Origin: Oribacterium sp. KHPX15
GTDB taxonomy: Bacteria > Bacillota > Clostridia > Lachnospirales > Lachnospiraceae
DNA length: 64,000 nt
Assembly: GCF_900107835.1 (NCBI RefSeq)
Contig: NZ_FNRG01000018.1
Coordinates: 1 to 64,000 of the forward strand
Direction of reading: 5' to 3'
Below are positions 43,519-52,891 of this stretch, piece by piece (positions within the stretch are counted from its first letter, which is position 1; the number at the start of each line of letters is the position of its first letter). Below the pieces are notes generated by a model. That model was not told where the DNA came from, made no database searches, and saw nothing but the letters and a program-made list of their open reading frames with translations. The translations under genes were made by a program, and so were the position numbers.

Positions 43519-44937
43519 ATGCTGATGAATAAGTTTAAGAAATCTTTATCACTTCAAATATCGGTAATATCCATATTATCGTACATAATTCTTGCCATCG
43601 TAACCATAGTAGTGGTACACATGCGATTCCAGGACAGAATGATAAAGGATTATACCCGTATGGGAGAAGGCGTTACCACTCTCATGGCTAAAGTTTATGA
43701 TACCGATAAAACCGAAGAGTACATAGAAAAAAACTTTACCATGCCGGAATATAATGAAATAATCAAGTATTTCTATGACCTGAAGGATAATTATCCGGAT
43801 ATATATTATTTATATGTATATCGTTTTGATTCAGTTGATCCGCCAAACGCAACGGTAATCTTTGATCTAGACGAGGAATACACAGAAAATCCACCCCAGG
43901 AAAGTATAGACTGGATCGGAGAAATCTACACAGTGGATGAACCCTTTGCCTCAGAAATAGGCACCATCATGAATGGAGAATCGGTAGTTCATACAGTGTT
44001 CACCCATGATAAAGAGTATCTCCTTTCCTATGTACGTCCGATATTAGACAAGGACGGTAATTACGTCGCCAGCGCCTGCGTGGACTTTTCCATGGAGTAT
44101 ATGTTTAAGCAGGACAAAAGATTCATTTTTCAGCTTGCCGGCATACTTGGGTTACTTATGGTCATCATACTCACCATCAATATCCTGATACTCAGGCACA
44201 AGGTAACCCATCCTCTGGACCGCATGACTTCCTGCATCGACAGCTTTGTTTATGAAACCGAGGCAAGCCGCTTCCAGAACGTACAGCGTCTCGAATCCCT
44301 TGATTTCCGTCAGGAGGATGAGATAGGAGTCCTTTATAACAGCTTTGTCAGCAACATGAAGGAAAGTCTCTACTACATGTCTAATTTCAACAAGGCAAAG
44401 GATGAAATAGTAGAAAAGGAAAACGAAATTGAAAAGATAAGCCAGAAGACTTATACCGATGGGCTCACTCCTGCTAAAAACAAGGCAGCCTACCTTGATG
44501 ATGAAATCGTATATGACATTAAGATAAAGAACGGTCTTAAGGATATTGCCACCGTAATGGTTGATATAAACAATCTTAAATATGTCAATGACACCTTCGG
44601 ACACGATGTCGGAGATAAATATATCATGGGCTGTTATGACATCATTCAGGATACATACAAGAATTCACCCATATACAGAATGGGCGGAGATGAATTCCTT
44701 GTAGTGTTAACCGAAGAAGACTTTGAGGTGCGTGATCAGCTGTTCGAAGACATTAACGCAAGGTATCAGCAGTGCTATGATAATGAAAAGAAAGAGCCTT
44801 ACGATCGTTACTCTGCATCTGTGGGAATGGCCTCTTACAATGATGGCGATGAGTTCCGGGACATCATCAAGCGCGCCGACAAGCATATGTATGAGCGTAA
44901 GATGACATTTAAAAACGAACATGGAAGCTATAGGTAA
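43519..44937 (+). CDS. Membrane-bound diguanylate cyclase with extracytoplasmic sensor
   Basis: 472 aa. Membrane helix (about 13-35), an extracytoplasmic Cache-like sensor (about 36-203), a second helix (LAGILGLLMVIILTINILIL, about 207-226), a HAMP-like segment, a coiled coil (about 290-310) and a GGDEF domain. MVDINNLKYVNDTFGHDVGD and YRMGGDEFLVVLTE (near residue 387) are intact active-site motifs, so it probably makes c-di-GMP from GTP. The usual RxxD inhibitory site five residues before GGDEF is absent, so feedback inhibition may be weak. AGGATACC lies nine bases upstream. First gene of a four-gene operon; gap of three bases to the next. Confidence 0.88.
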   Translation: MLMNKFKKSLSLQISVISILSYIILAIVTIVVVHMRFQDRMIKDYTRMGEGVTTLMAKVYDTDKTEEYIEKNFTMPEYNEIIKYFYDLKDNYPDIYYLYVYRFDSVDPPNATVIFDLDEEYTENPPQESIDWIGEIYTVDEPFASEIGTIMNGESVVHTVFTHDKEYLLSYVRPILDKDGNYVASACVDFSMEYMFKQDKRFIFQLAGILGLLMVIILTINILILRHKVTHPLDRMTSCIDSFVYETEASRFQNVQRLESLDFRQEDEIGVLYNSFVSNMKESLYYMSNFNKAKDEIVEKENEIEKISQKTYTDGLTPAKNKAAYLDDEIVYDIKIKNGLKDIATVMVDINNLKYVNDTFGHDVGDKYIMGCYDIIQDTYKNSPIYRMGGDEFLVVLTEEDFEVRDQLFEDINARYQQCYDNEKKEPYDRYSASVGMASYNDGDEFRDIIKRADKHMYERKMTFKNEHGSYR

Positions 44938-44940
44938 ACT

Positions 44941-46917
44941 ATGACAACAAGTGGAAAAACAAGACTATATTTATACATCGGATCCGTCCTCACTATCCTT
45001 GTAGTGTCTGCGTTTCTGGTCATACTCAATATCAACGAACCCGTGGAGTACACACGGGTTCCTTTTAATGTCCTTGCAATACTTACAGTCATATCCTGTA
45101 TTGCCATGACACTGTTTTTTGCCAAAGGACCGGTTTTTGATATTTACGGACAGCTGGAAAGCACCAATATAAATGCCATGCTTCTGACTGTCATAATCAT
45201 TATCCAAATCTCCTTTTTCTTCGAGATCATCTCTGTAAAAAACCAGCTCCTGAACTATCAGGTCTATACAGACATACGAAACGATATCAATGTTGCCTCA
45301 ACCTACCCGGAAAGAAAGCTTGATGATCTTTTGGAGTCACTTTGCAAAGACAGCATTACCGAAATCTCCATAACCGATATGTCCGGAACGGTTTTACACT
45401 CCTCGAATAAAAGCATTATCGGAAGTACCGCAGAGCACACCAGGTACACCTACAGCTTCAATAAGAATAGCAGTATCCGGTTCAGTGTGGATCCATTTTT
45501 TGTACGAAACAAAATAAAGTCCATCGCTCTGAATCTCCTCACAGTCCTGGTAACTTCGGTTTTCTTCTCTGTTGAGATAGTCCTTCTCATGATAATGAAT
45601 GTTTCGAAGGGAATGACTAAGCGGATTCTAAAGGATTATCAGCAGGATAAAGACAAACGGTCACAGATTCCTGAAGACGAATACGAAAAGATCAAAGCCT
45701 CCCTGGAAAATGCCGATATTCCGTCTGCCCTTTACTATATACGGCAGATTGCCTTTCTGTTCTATTTCGCTTCCAGGCTGTCTTCTTCATTTATTCCAAT
45801 TGTTGCCAAATCCCTCAACAATCCCATAAAGGGAATGGCAGCTACAACCGCAGCTGGTATCCCTCAGTCGGCAGAGACTCTTCTTACCTGCTCCGCCATA
45901 TTCATAACTACAGTCATGCTGGAGAAAAAAGGCTGGAAGTTTCCGTTTATCTCCGGACTTCTTCTGGTATCGGCAGGAACCCTGTCCTCTGCCCTGTCCA
46001 CCAATCTTTTCCTATTCGTGCTGTCAAGAGCATTGGTGGGACTTGGCTACGGTTTTTGCTGGATGACCCTCCGAAATCTTTCACTTTTCGGAAAGAATGC
46101 AAAACAGCAGCTTTTGGGATTTGCACTTTTGAATGCGGGAATCTACTCGGGAATGAACTGCGGTTCTTCTCTGGGCGCTATCCTTGCGGATGTTTTTGGC
46201 TATAAGACAGTATTTTTCATTTCTGCCGTTTTCACTCTTATGACCTCAGTCTTTATCATAAGACTTGAAAATGCTCTGCTTCCTAAAACAAAAAGCAATG
46301 ATACCGAAATCAGACAAACCGCTAAGATATCCTTCAACGATAACATTTCAGTATTCCTGTTTGTGATCCTAATGATCGCACCGGCAAGTATTGCAGCCTC
46401 TTTCCTGAGCTACTATCTGCCTCTTTACTTTGACTCCATGGGCGGAAGCATAACCGATGTCGGAAGATCCCAGATGTTATACGGAATACTCCTTGTATAT
46501 GCAGGTCCCACTCTTTCAGTTTTTATATCGAAGCTCAAGGGCAAGTCCCTCAAGAGAATAAACTATGTTTATAATCTCATTATAGCTTTGAGCCTTCTGT
46601 TCCCGGTTATGGGAGCGAGTCTGTTCCTGCCTTATGTAAGCGCCTGTCTGCTTGGAACTGCCGACAGTTTTGGCTTCGGTGTACAGAACAACTACTTCCT
46701 CGGACTTCCGGCTGTTCAGAAGCTTGGACCGTCAAAATCTCTTTCGGTTCTTTCCTTTATAAAGAAGATGCTGGAAATGATCGGTCCCTTCGTATTTGCC
46801 GCAGCATTGACACTGGGTTACAGGGCAGGTATAGGTGCTTTGGCCGTAGCATTTGCTATAATGGCAATAGCATATTTTATTCATTCCGAAATTATGCAGG
46901 TTTCAAAAACAAAATAG
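44941..46917 (+). CDS. Sensor-MFS fusion membrane transporter
   Basis: 658 aa. Residues 1-100 hold three membrane helices; about 100-180 form an extracytoplasmic domain (DNINVAS-like start, LDDLLESLCKDSITEISITD, DMSGTVLHSSNKS) that resembles a small Cache/PAS sensor; a helix follows (about 190-212). After a charged linker, residues about 261-658 form a complete MFS transporter of about twelve helices (GKSLKRINYVYN loop, GYKTVFFISAVFTLMTSVFI). The combination suggests transport gated by, or coupled to, ligand sensing. Stop-to-start gaps of three and 15 bases tie it to its neighbours. Substrate unknown; export of the ATP-grasp product is a guess. Confidence 0.75.
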   Translation: MTTSGKTRLYLYIGSVLTILVVSAFLVILNINEPVEYTRVPFNVLAILTVISCIAMTLFFAKGPVFDIYGQLESTNINAMLLTVIIIIQISFFFEIISVKNQLLNYQVYTDIRNDINVASTYPERKLDDLLESLCKDSITEISITDMSGTVLHSSNKSIIGSTAEHTRYTYSFNKNSSIRFSVDPFFVRNKIKSIALNLLTVLVTSVFFSVEIVLLMIMNVSKGMTKRILKDYQQDKDKRSQIPEDEYEKIKASLENADIPSALYYIRQIAFLFYFASRLSSSFIPIVAKSLNNPIKGMAATTAAGIPQSAETLLTCSAIFITTVMLEKKGWKFPFISGLLLVSAGTLSSALSTNLFLFVLSRALVGLGYGFCWMTLRNLSLFGKNAKQQLLGFALLNAGIYSGMNCGSSLGAILADVFGYKTVFFISAVFTLMTSVFIIRLENALLPKTKSNDTEIRQTAKISFNDNISVFLFVILMIAPASIAASFLSYYLPLYFDSMGGSITDVGRSQMLYGILLVYAGPTLSVFISKLKGKSLKRINYVYNLIIALSLLFPVMGASLFLPYVSACLLGTADSFGFGVQNNYFLGLPAVQKLGPSKSLSVLSFIKKMLEMIGPFVFAAALTLGYRAGIGALAVAFAIMAIAYFIHSEIMQVSKTK

Positions 46918-46932
46918 GTATAGGAGCATAAT

Positions 46933-47862
46933 ATGATCGTCAGTGTAGTTTACGGAGGAACTCCCGAAGAAAGAGGGCCTTCAGAAAAAAATGCAAAAGA
47001 TATTGCAAAAGCCCTGGAAACCAGGGGACATGAAGTTCATCTCCTTCAAATAGGAAAAGACATAATAAGTTCCATTCTTTCCGTCAAAACAGAGGTGGTT
47101 TACTTATGTGTCCAGGGAAAGGGTTACGGAGACGGAACCTTCCAGGCCATGCTCGAAATGCAGGGAATTCCTTTCACAGGAAGTCATATGCGGGCTGCGT
47201 GTCTCATTAATGATAAGATCCTCAGTAAATTGGTTTTTGACCGTTACGGAATACGTACCCCGAAATGGGATATCCTGACTAAGAAGCAATTTGAAAAAGG
47301 CGACTATCCCTATGAAGATTTTGGATACCCCTTCGTCGCCAAAGCTCCTACACAGGGAGGCAGCTTCGGCATCGAACTGATCAGATCACGGGAGGATATT
47401 CCGCGTATCGGGAGCGTATTTAAATATGACGACCCCATCCTGCTTGAGAAATTCATCCCGGGAGGGTTCTATACCGTAGGCATTTACAAAAGCAAAAAGA
47501 GTCTGGTTTCTCTTCCCGTGGTGGAAGGCCTTGATCTGGATAAGCAGGATAATGCTGACGACGGGCTCATTACCTTCACAGGCAACTACGGAATATGTGA
47601 AAGCAGGCTTAACCAGAATATCACTGAGGAAATAAAACACCTTGCCATGGAGGTTTATCATGCCACCGGCGCAAAGGATCTCTGTCGTGTTGACTTTATG
47701 GTTTCTGAAGAAGACGGTAAGCCCTATGTACTTGAAATAAATGCCGTTCCGGGGCTCAAAAGACACAGTCTTATGCCACAGGCCGCGGAGCTTGCAGGTA
47801 TAGTTTATGAAGATATGATTGAAGACATACTTTACGCAGCATTAGACAATAACGCAGAATAA
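46933..47862 (+). CDS. D-alanine-D-alanine ligase family ATP-grasp ligase
   Basis: 309 aa. VVYGGTPEERGPSEKNAKDI is the N-terminal signature, VQGKGYGDGTFQAMLEMQGI then PFTGSHMRAACLINDKIL the central motif (canonical Ddl has HGxxGEDG and SAxxMDK), and DFMVSEEDGKPYVLEINAVP then GLKRHSLMPQAAE the metal-binding and substrate loop. Several positions differ from housekeeping Ddl: VQGKGYGDG lacks the usual His-Gly pair, and LKRHSLMP stands in place of MTxxSLxP. It probably joins two amino acids or similar acids with ATP, but not necessarily D-Ala. AGGAGC precedes the ATG. Confidence 0.82.
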   Translation: MIVSVVYGGTPEERGPSEKNAKDIAKALETRGHEVHLLQIGKDIISSILSVKTEVVYLCVQGKGYGDGTFQAMLEMQGIPFTGSHMRAACLINDKILSKLVFDRYGIRTPKWDILTKKQFEKGDYPYEDFGYPFVAKAPTQGGSFGIELIRSREDIPRIGSVFKYDDPILLEKFIPGGFYTVGIYKSKKSLVSLPVVEGLDLDKQDNADDGLITFTGNYGICESRLNQNITEEIKHLAMEVYHATGAKDLCRVDFMVSEEDGKPYVLEINAVPGLKRHSLMPQAAELAGIVYEDMIEDILYAALDNNAE

Positions 47863-47873
47863 GGAGTAAATCT

Positions 47874-49988
47874 ATGTTCAGAAATATGAAAATCAGCTTA
47901 AAGATCCTTCTGGTCATACTGATAATGTCTTTAGGTTCACTTGTAGTGGTCTTTAGTGCTTCCTACTATTTTATGAATTCCATGGTCGATGAATTCCAGC
48001 AAACCAACATTACCCTGGGAATCAATTCCTCGGAAGTCACCAAGGCTTCACTTATGTCCCAGACGGAATACTACCTTCTGCAGCTCATTCAAAAGCAGGC
48101 CAATAATGCAAACAAGGAGCTTCATGAAGTAAACAGGGCTGTTACGGAGGCCTCCAAATATACTCAGCATCTTTTTGAAACCCAGGATAATTTAATCGGC
48201 CATGATATGCCGAGACCTGATGAAACCGAAATGGGCGTGGCATCATCAAAGTACTTCCTGGCGAAGGGTGTAGAAGCTACTCCTGAAGTAATGAAGGAGG
48301 TTTACACCTTATCCTATTGCGAGTACATGTTTGCCCCCACTTTGGAACAGAATCCTATTCTGGATAATATCTACATCGGTACCATAAGCGGTATTTCCTA
48401 CAGATATTCAAGATCCAATGCTTTCAATCCCGATTATGATCCGAGGCAGAGAGACTGGTATAAGGCAGCTATCTCACATCCAGATCATCTTGTATGGCTT
48501 CCTACTTATCTTGATTCATACGGAAAAATATGTATCACTGCGGCCATGACCTACAGAGATGCCGACGGGCATATCGCGGGCGTTGTTGCATCGGATGTAC
48601 GTTTGACAAGCATCATAGATGAAGTTATGAATCTGAAGATCGGTGAGACCGGTTCAACTCTGATCCTGGATTCCGACCTCAATTTCATCGCCCATCCCGA
48701 CATGGACAAGGAAGGCTTCAATCCTGACCTGAGCTCTCACTTCACCGGAAGTGATTTCATTAAAAAGATTCATTCCTCCGACGATTCCATCATCCAGACT
48801 GTTTACGAGGAAAAGGATTGTTATGTTGCCTTTTCAAAGATGGCTGAAACCGGCTGGATCTTCTGCGCAAGCATCGAAACCGATGAAGTAACAGCCCCTG
48901 CTTTTGAAGCAAAGGCTCAGAATGACAAACTTACTGCAGCTTCTCAGAGGAACATGCAGGATCAGATATTCAATATCCTCCGCCTGTTTATGATCTTCTT
49001 CTCCATCATGGGAATCACGGTAGTTATGACCTCCTTTGCGGTAACCGGAACCATCACGAGACCTATCCAGAGGCTCGCCAGCAGTGTTCTGAAGATCGGT
49101 AAAGGTGAATTTAATGAGAAGATCCCTGTGTTATCCGGTGATGAGGTCGGTCAGCTGGCAGACAGATTCAACACCATGCAGGATGACCTCAAAAACTACA
49201 TGCAGAATATAAAGAAGGTCACTGCAGAAAAGGAAAGAATCGGAACAGAGCTTTCGGTTGCTACCAATATCCAGGCTCATATGCTTCCCACAGTCTTTCC
49301 GCCTTATCCCGACAGACCGGAAATAGACATTTACGCATCCATGAACCCTGCAAAGGAAGTCGGCGGTGATTTCTATGATTTCTTCTTTGCCGATGAGACC
49401 CACTTTGCCATGGTTATAGCCGACGTTTCCGGAAAGGGAGTTCCCGCCGCACTTTTCATGGTCATCACAAAGACTCTCATCAAGGATCATGTTCAGCAGA
49501 TGAAGGGCAAAACCTTAAGCGAAGTCCTTACCGAAGTAAATAATCAGCTCTGCGAAAACAATGAAGAAGAGATGTTTGCAACCTGCTGGATCGGAATCAT
49601 TGATATCACCACAGGAAAGGGTGTTGCTTCCAATGCCGGTCATGAACATCCTGTTTTGCGGAGAGCCGGCGGTGAGTTCGAGCTTGTTGTATACAAACAC
49701 ACCCTCGCTCTTGCAACCCTTCCGGGCGTCAAGTTCCGTGAGCACGAATTCGAGATGCATCCGGGAGATACACTTTTCGTATATACCGACGGTGTTCCTG
49801 AAGCCACCAACATAAACAATGAGCTTTACGGTACCGACAGAATGCTGGAGTCTCTTAACAGAGACAAGGATCTTCCTCTTGAAAATATCCTAAAGAACTT
49901 AAAGGCTGATGTTGATGCCTTCGTGGGTGAAGCAGATCAGTTCGATGACCTCACAATGCTCGCTATGAAATATAATGGTCCCAAATAA
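47874..49988 (+). CDS. Cache-HAMP-SpoIIE (RsbU-like) protein phosphatase
   Basis: 704 aa. Membrane helix (about 10-32), double Cache domain (about 35-345) with NPDYDPRQRDWYKAAI (the PDxRxRxWY ligand motif), second helix (about 367-388), HAMP (about 390-445: ITRPIQRLASSVLKIGKGEF), then a SpoIIE/PP2C domain with VGGDFYDFF, VIADVSGKGVPAALFM, NAGHEHPVLR, VYTDGVPEATN and FDDLTMLAMK, a full set of metal-binding residues. It should dephosphorylate an anti-sigma antagonist or similar phosphoprotein when it senses an external ligand. No STAS protein or RsbW kinase is in the window. AAGGAG lies eight bases before the ATG. Last gene of the operon. Confidence 0.9.
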   Translation: MFRNMKISLKILLVILIMSLGSLVVVFSASYYFMNSMVDEFQQTNITLGINSSEVTKASLMSQTEYYLLQLIQKQANNANKELHEVNRAVTEASKYTQHLFETQDNLIGHDMPRPDETEMGVASSKYFLAKGVEATPEVMKEVYTLSYCEYMFAPTLEQNPILDNIYIGTISGISYRYSRSNAFNPDYDPRQRDWYKAAISHPDHLVWLPTYLDSYGKICITAAMTYRDADGHIAGVVASDVRLTSIIDEVMNLKIGETGSTLILDSDLNFIAHPDMDKEGFNPDLSSHFTGSDFIKKIHSSDDSIIQTVYEEKDCYVAFSKMAETGWIFCASIETDEVTAPAFEAKAQNDKLTAASQRNMQDQIFNILRLFMIFFSIMGITVVMTSFAVTGTITRPIQRLASSVLKIGKGEFNEKIPVLSGDEVGQLADRFNTMQDDLKNYMQNIKKVTAEKERIGTELSVATNIQAHMLPTVFPPYPDRPEIDIYASMNPAKEVGGDFYDFFFADETHFAMVIADVSGKGVPAALFMVITKTLIKDHVQQMKGKTLSEVLTEVNNQLCENNEEEMFATCWIGIIDITTGKGVASNAGHEHPVLRRAGGEFELVVYKHTLALATLPGVKFREHEFEMHPGDTLFVYTDGVPEATNINNELYGTDRMLESLNRDKDLPLENILKNLKADVDAFVGEADQFDDLTMLAMKYNGPK

Positions 49989-49999
49989 ATAAAACAGTA

Positions 50000-50045
50000 A
50001 TCCACCTGGGACTCTTCTCGCCGTCGAGAACCTTCCCCGGTGGAT
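50000..50045. repeat. REP-like palindrome, copy 4
   Basis: ATCCACCTGGGACTCTTCTC, then GCCGTC, then GAGAACCTTCCCCGGTGGAT: the family structure with a few arm mismatches. It sits between the phosphatase stop and the bidirectional terminator. Confidence 0.85.
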
Positions 50046-50107
50046 AAAAAACAAAACAGGACCCCTTAGAGTCACACCTGGTTCTAAGGGGTCTTGTTTT
50101 GTTTTTT
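50046..50107. terminator. Strong bidirectional terminator
   Basis: Arms of 25 bases (50046-50070 and 50083-50107) with one mismatch: an A-rich AAAAAACAAAACAGG part followed by ACCCCTTAGA, mirrored on the other side. It provides a U tract on both strands and serves the phosphatase operon and the converging EAL-GGDEF gene. Confidence 0.95.
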
Positions 50108-50133
50108 AGTTTACCTTCATAATTGAGCTACTT

Positions 50134-52551
50134 TTAAACGTATTCCTTATGGCTTCGACGTCTGTCATGAGCAACGTAGAACTTCGCCTTATCTTCGTAC
50201 ATCAGCCTGTCGGCTGTCTTTATGGCTTCGGACACCTTCCTTCTGTCCGGAATCCAGACAAAACCGGAAGCCATACTTACCTTGTCATTGTCTTCTAGCT
50301 CCTGACGGAACTGATACTGCTTTCTTTCAAAAACATACTTTTCCATATCCGGCGCCAGGACAACAAATTCATCGCCACCCACACGGTACAGATGCTCCAT
50401 TCCGAAATGCTTGGCAATAAGCTTCGAAGCCCGGATGATGAGAAGATCTCCTTCATCATGCCCCAGGTTATCATTTATTTCCTTGAGCCCGTTAATGTCT
50501 ATAAAGCCAACTCCAACACAACCCTCTCCTGCTGCAAGCTCCGCTTCTTTCTTTATCATGGCATAACGGTTATGAGCCGAGGTCAGTGCATCATTGTCTG
50601 CCATATAAACAAGACGGTGTACAAGTGTACTGTTGGCTATCTTATAGGACAGGAATACAGCCACAGAGGAAAGCAGGAACTCCGTATCATCGCTTTCATC
50701 AAGTCTGTAATTCGCCGCAGCGATAAAACCGATGACTTCATCCTTTGAAAATACCGGAACAACTATTATCCGCTTCACCCCCATCAGTTTAAGCTGACAG
50801 TAAACATCCCTGTAGGAAACCCTTATTCTGGAAATACTATCAAGATTTACAGCCCTGCCGTCAACGCTCAGATCTGCCCAGAGCTTAAAATATTTGTTAT
50901 ACTCCAGGTTCTGAGTATACTCCTTTTGTGATATTATTCCCTTTCTGCACAACTCAAAAGGATTGTTTATTTTATCTCCTACCCTTTCAAAGATACATAT
51001 CCTGTCCGGACTGATGACGCTGCCCAGTTCTTCCAGCACCCGGTTCATGGTTTCATTATAATCTTCAAAAGTATTGAGCAGCTTTGCAATACGGATAATG
51101 GCACTATCCAGAACATTATTTCTTTCAAGAGCCTCCTTTTCACTTTGCAGATCTATGTCTTCCACCGGGGGAACAACATTCTCAAAGGATGGCGGATTCA
51201 AGGAGATGTCTTCTTTCAATGTATCGGAGAATCTGTCACTTCCTTCTCCCTCAACACGTTTTTCCGATACCATGACTATGAGTATGGCATAGTTTCCCGT
51301 AACCTTATCCCGTGAGAAAAGTCTGATATTGGTGTTAAACTTCACTTTGTCCGTGCTGACTATATCATAAGCGGTTTCCCAGTTTCCGGATTTAAGACAT
51401 CTTCTGACAGATTCATCAAAAACCCGTTTTCTGTCTTTATCGGTATAGGTAATAACATCAGAAACCTTTATGTTCCGCCCATAAATAGTCTCAAGATACT
51501 CCTTATATACAGCATTTGCCCTCATAAGACGGTAGGTTTCACCCCCGTCAAATTCAAGTATTCCGATGCCTATTCCTGCAAATGTCTCCGCCACCAGCAT
51601 TCCGGCGTCACCATTAAGCTCCATATCCGTAAGACTTGCCTGTCCCACCTGATCATAGAATTCCGACTCTTCGATATTCTCACGATACAAGCCGATACCC
51701 ATATCACTTCTTTTCAGGATCTCGTTTAGCGGATTAGGCTTACTGTACAGGAACCCCTGCACTTTATCGCAGCCTATTTCTCTCAGGAATTCAAGCTGCT
51801 CCTCCGTTTCAACACCTTCTGCCAGTGTATCCACTCCCAGCTGCTCTGCCATCTCAACGATCTTTCTGATGATTCCCGCGGTTTTGACCTTCTTACTGAA
51901 ATCCTTCATGAACTTCATGTCCAGCTTGATGAGATCAAAGTCGAAATCCTGTAGGACATTGAGGCTGCCGTAACCTCTTCCGAAGTCATCCATCCATATC
52001 TTAAAGCCATAACTCTGAAGCTTATTTAACTGCTCCTTGATAAAGTCGTGTTCCAGCTCCAGGACGCTTTCTGCAATCTCTATCACGAGATACTTGGGCG
52101 AAACCCCTGCTGCCTCCACTCGCTTAAGGATTTCGTAAACCATGTCGCAATACTCAAAATCATATTTGGACACATTAACAGAGATGGGAACGATCTGAAC
52201 GATCTTACCATCCTGATATTGCCTGATATCCGAAAGCACCTGATCTATCATGTAAAGATCGAGCTTATGAAGAAGCTTTGCATCTTCAATTACGGGGATG
52301 AACTCCTCCGGAAGTATCATACCGTTTACAGGATCCACCCATCTTGCCAATGCTTCTTCATTACAAATAAGCCCGGTCATGGCACGCATTATGGGCTGAT
52401 AATAAACCTCTATCCACCTCTCGTCCAAAGCCTGACTGAAGTGTCCGAGAATATAGTCTCTTTTATCATCCTCCCGGTAAATCGGATTTCCCGGATCGGT
52501 ATTCACTGTCCCTTTAAACTTTTTTTCACTTAGCTTGTATTCTTCTCTCAT
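50134..52551 (-). CDS. EAL-PAS-GAF-GGDEF c-di-GMP protein
   Basis: 805 aa, soluble, with the unusual order EAL first. EAL domain (about 30-275): NEEALARWVDP, VPISVNVSKYD, VIEIAESVLE, WMDDFGRGYGSLNV, IKLDMKFMK, AEGVETEEQL and VQGFLYSKP; all metal and catalytic positions are kept. A PAS-like segment (about 315-430), a GAF-like domain (about 490-640) and a C-terminal GGDEF (about 645-795; FIDINGLKEINDNLGHDEGD, YRVGGDEFVVLAP) follow. Both halves appear able to act, so net c-di-GMP synthesis or breakdown would depend on the PAS and GAF inputs. There is no good ribosome binding site before the ATG. It converges on the GGDEF-phosphatase operon. Confidence 0.9.
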   Translation of the reverse strand: MREEYKLSEKKFKGTVNTDPGNPIYREDDKRDYILGHFSQALDERWIEVYYQPIMRAMTGLICNEEALARWVDPVNGMILPEEFIPVIEDAKLLHKLDLYMIDQVLSDIRQYQDGKIVQIVPISVNVSKYDFEYCDMVYEILKRVEAAGVSPKYLVIEIAESVLELEHDFIKEQLNKLQSYGFKIWMDDFGRGYGSLNVLQDFDFDLIKLDMKFMKDFSKKVKTAGIIRKIVEMAEQLGVDTLAEGVETEEQLEFLREIGCDKVQGFLYSKPNPLNEILKRSDMGIGLYRENIEESEFYDQVGQASLTDMELNGDAGMLVAETFAGIGIGILEFDGGETYRLMRANAVYKEYLETIYGRNIKVSDVITYTDKDRKRVFDESVRRCLKSGNWETAYDIVSTDKVKFNTNIRLFSRDKVTGNYAILIVMVSEKRVEGEGSDRFSDTLKEDISLNPPSFENVVPPVEDIDLQSEKEALERNNVLDSAIIRIAKLLNTFEDYNETMNRVLEELGSVISPDRICIFERVGDKINNPFELCRKGIISQKEYTQNLEYNKYFKLWADLSVDGRAVNLDSISRIRVSYRDVYCQLKLMGVKRIIVVPVFSKDEVIGFIAAANYRLDESDDTEFLLSSVAVFLSYKIANSTLVHRLVYMADNDALTSAHNRYAMIKKEAELAAGEGCVGVGFIDINGLKEINDNLGHDEGDLLIIRASKLIAKHFGMEHLYRVGGDEFVVLAPDMEKYVFERKQYQFRQELEDNDKVSMASGFVWIPDRRKVSEAIKTADRLMYEDKAKFYVAHDRRRSHKEYV

Positions 52552-52769
52552 GATTTGTTAATAGCGATATAAATTCCTGAACATGCAAATGCTTCAAAGA
52601 ATTTAATCCTTTTCAACAGAACAAATAATCGTAATCTCACGCACAAATGGACGGAAAAGACACCTATCCCACCTTTCTATATCTAAGTACTTCGGATACT
52701 TTGTCAATTTTATAACCCTCTTTACAGGGTTAATAGAGTTTTAAGATTTAAAAAACACCTGAAAGCCAC

Positions 52770-52827
52770 GAGATATCCACCGGGGGACGGTTCTCGACGG
52801 CGAGAACCGTCCCCCGGTGGATATCTC
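52770..52827. repeat. REP-like palindrome, copy 5 (perfect)
   Basis: Perfect 27-bp arms (52770-52796 and 52801-52827) around a four-base ACGG loop. The arm runs GAGATATCCACCGGGGGACG then GTTCTCG. This is the most complete copy and the best guide to the family consensus. Confidence 0.95.
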
Positions 52828-52849
52828 AGCAGGCTTATAGAAATAGTTT

Positions 52850-52873
52850 CAGCCGGGGCATATGCCCCGGCTG
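52850..52873 (-). terminator. Perfect 24-bp palindrome after hydA
   Basis: CAGCCGGGGCAT with its exact complement forms an uninterrupted palindrome 18 bases past the hydA stop. No long U tract follows, so it may be a terminator aided by other signals. Confidence 0.6.
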
Positions 52874-52891
52874 AACTGTTAAAATCTGGTT

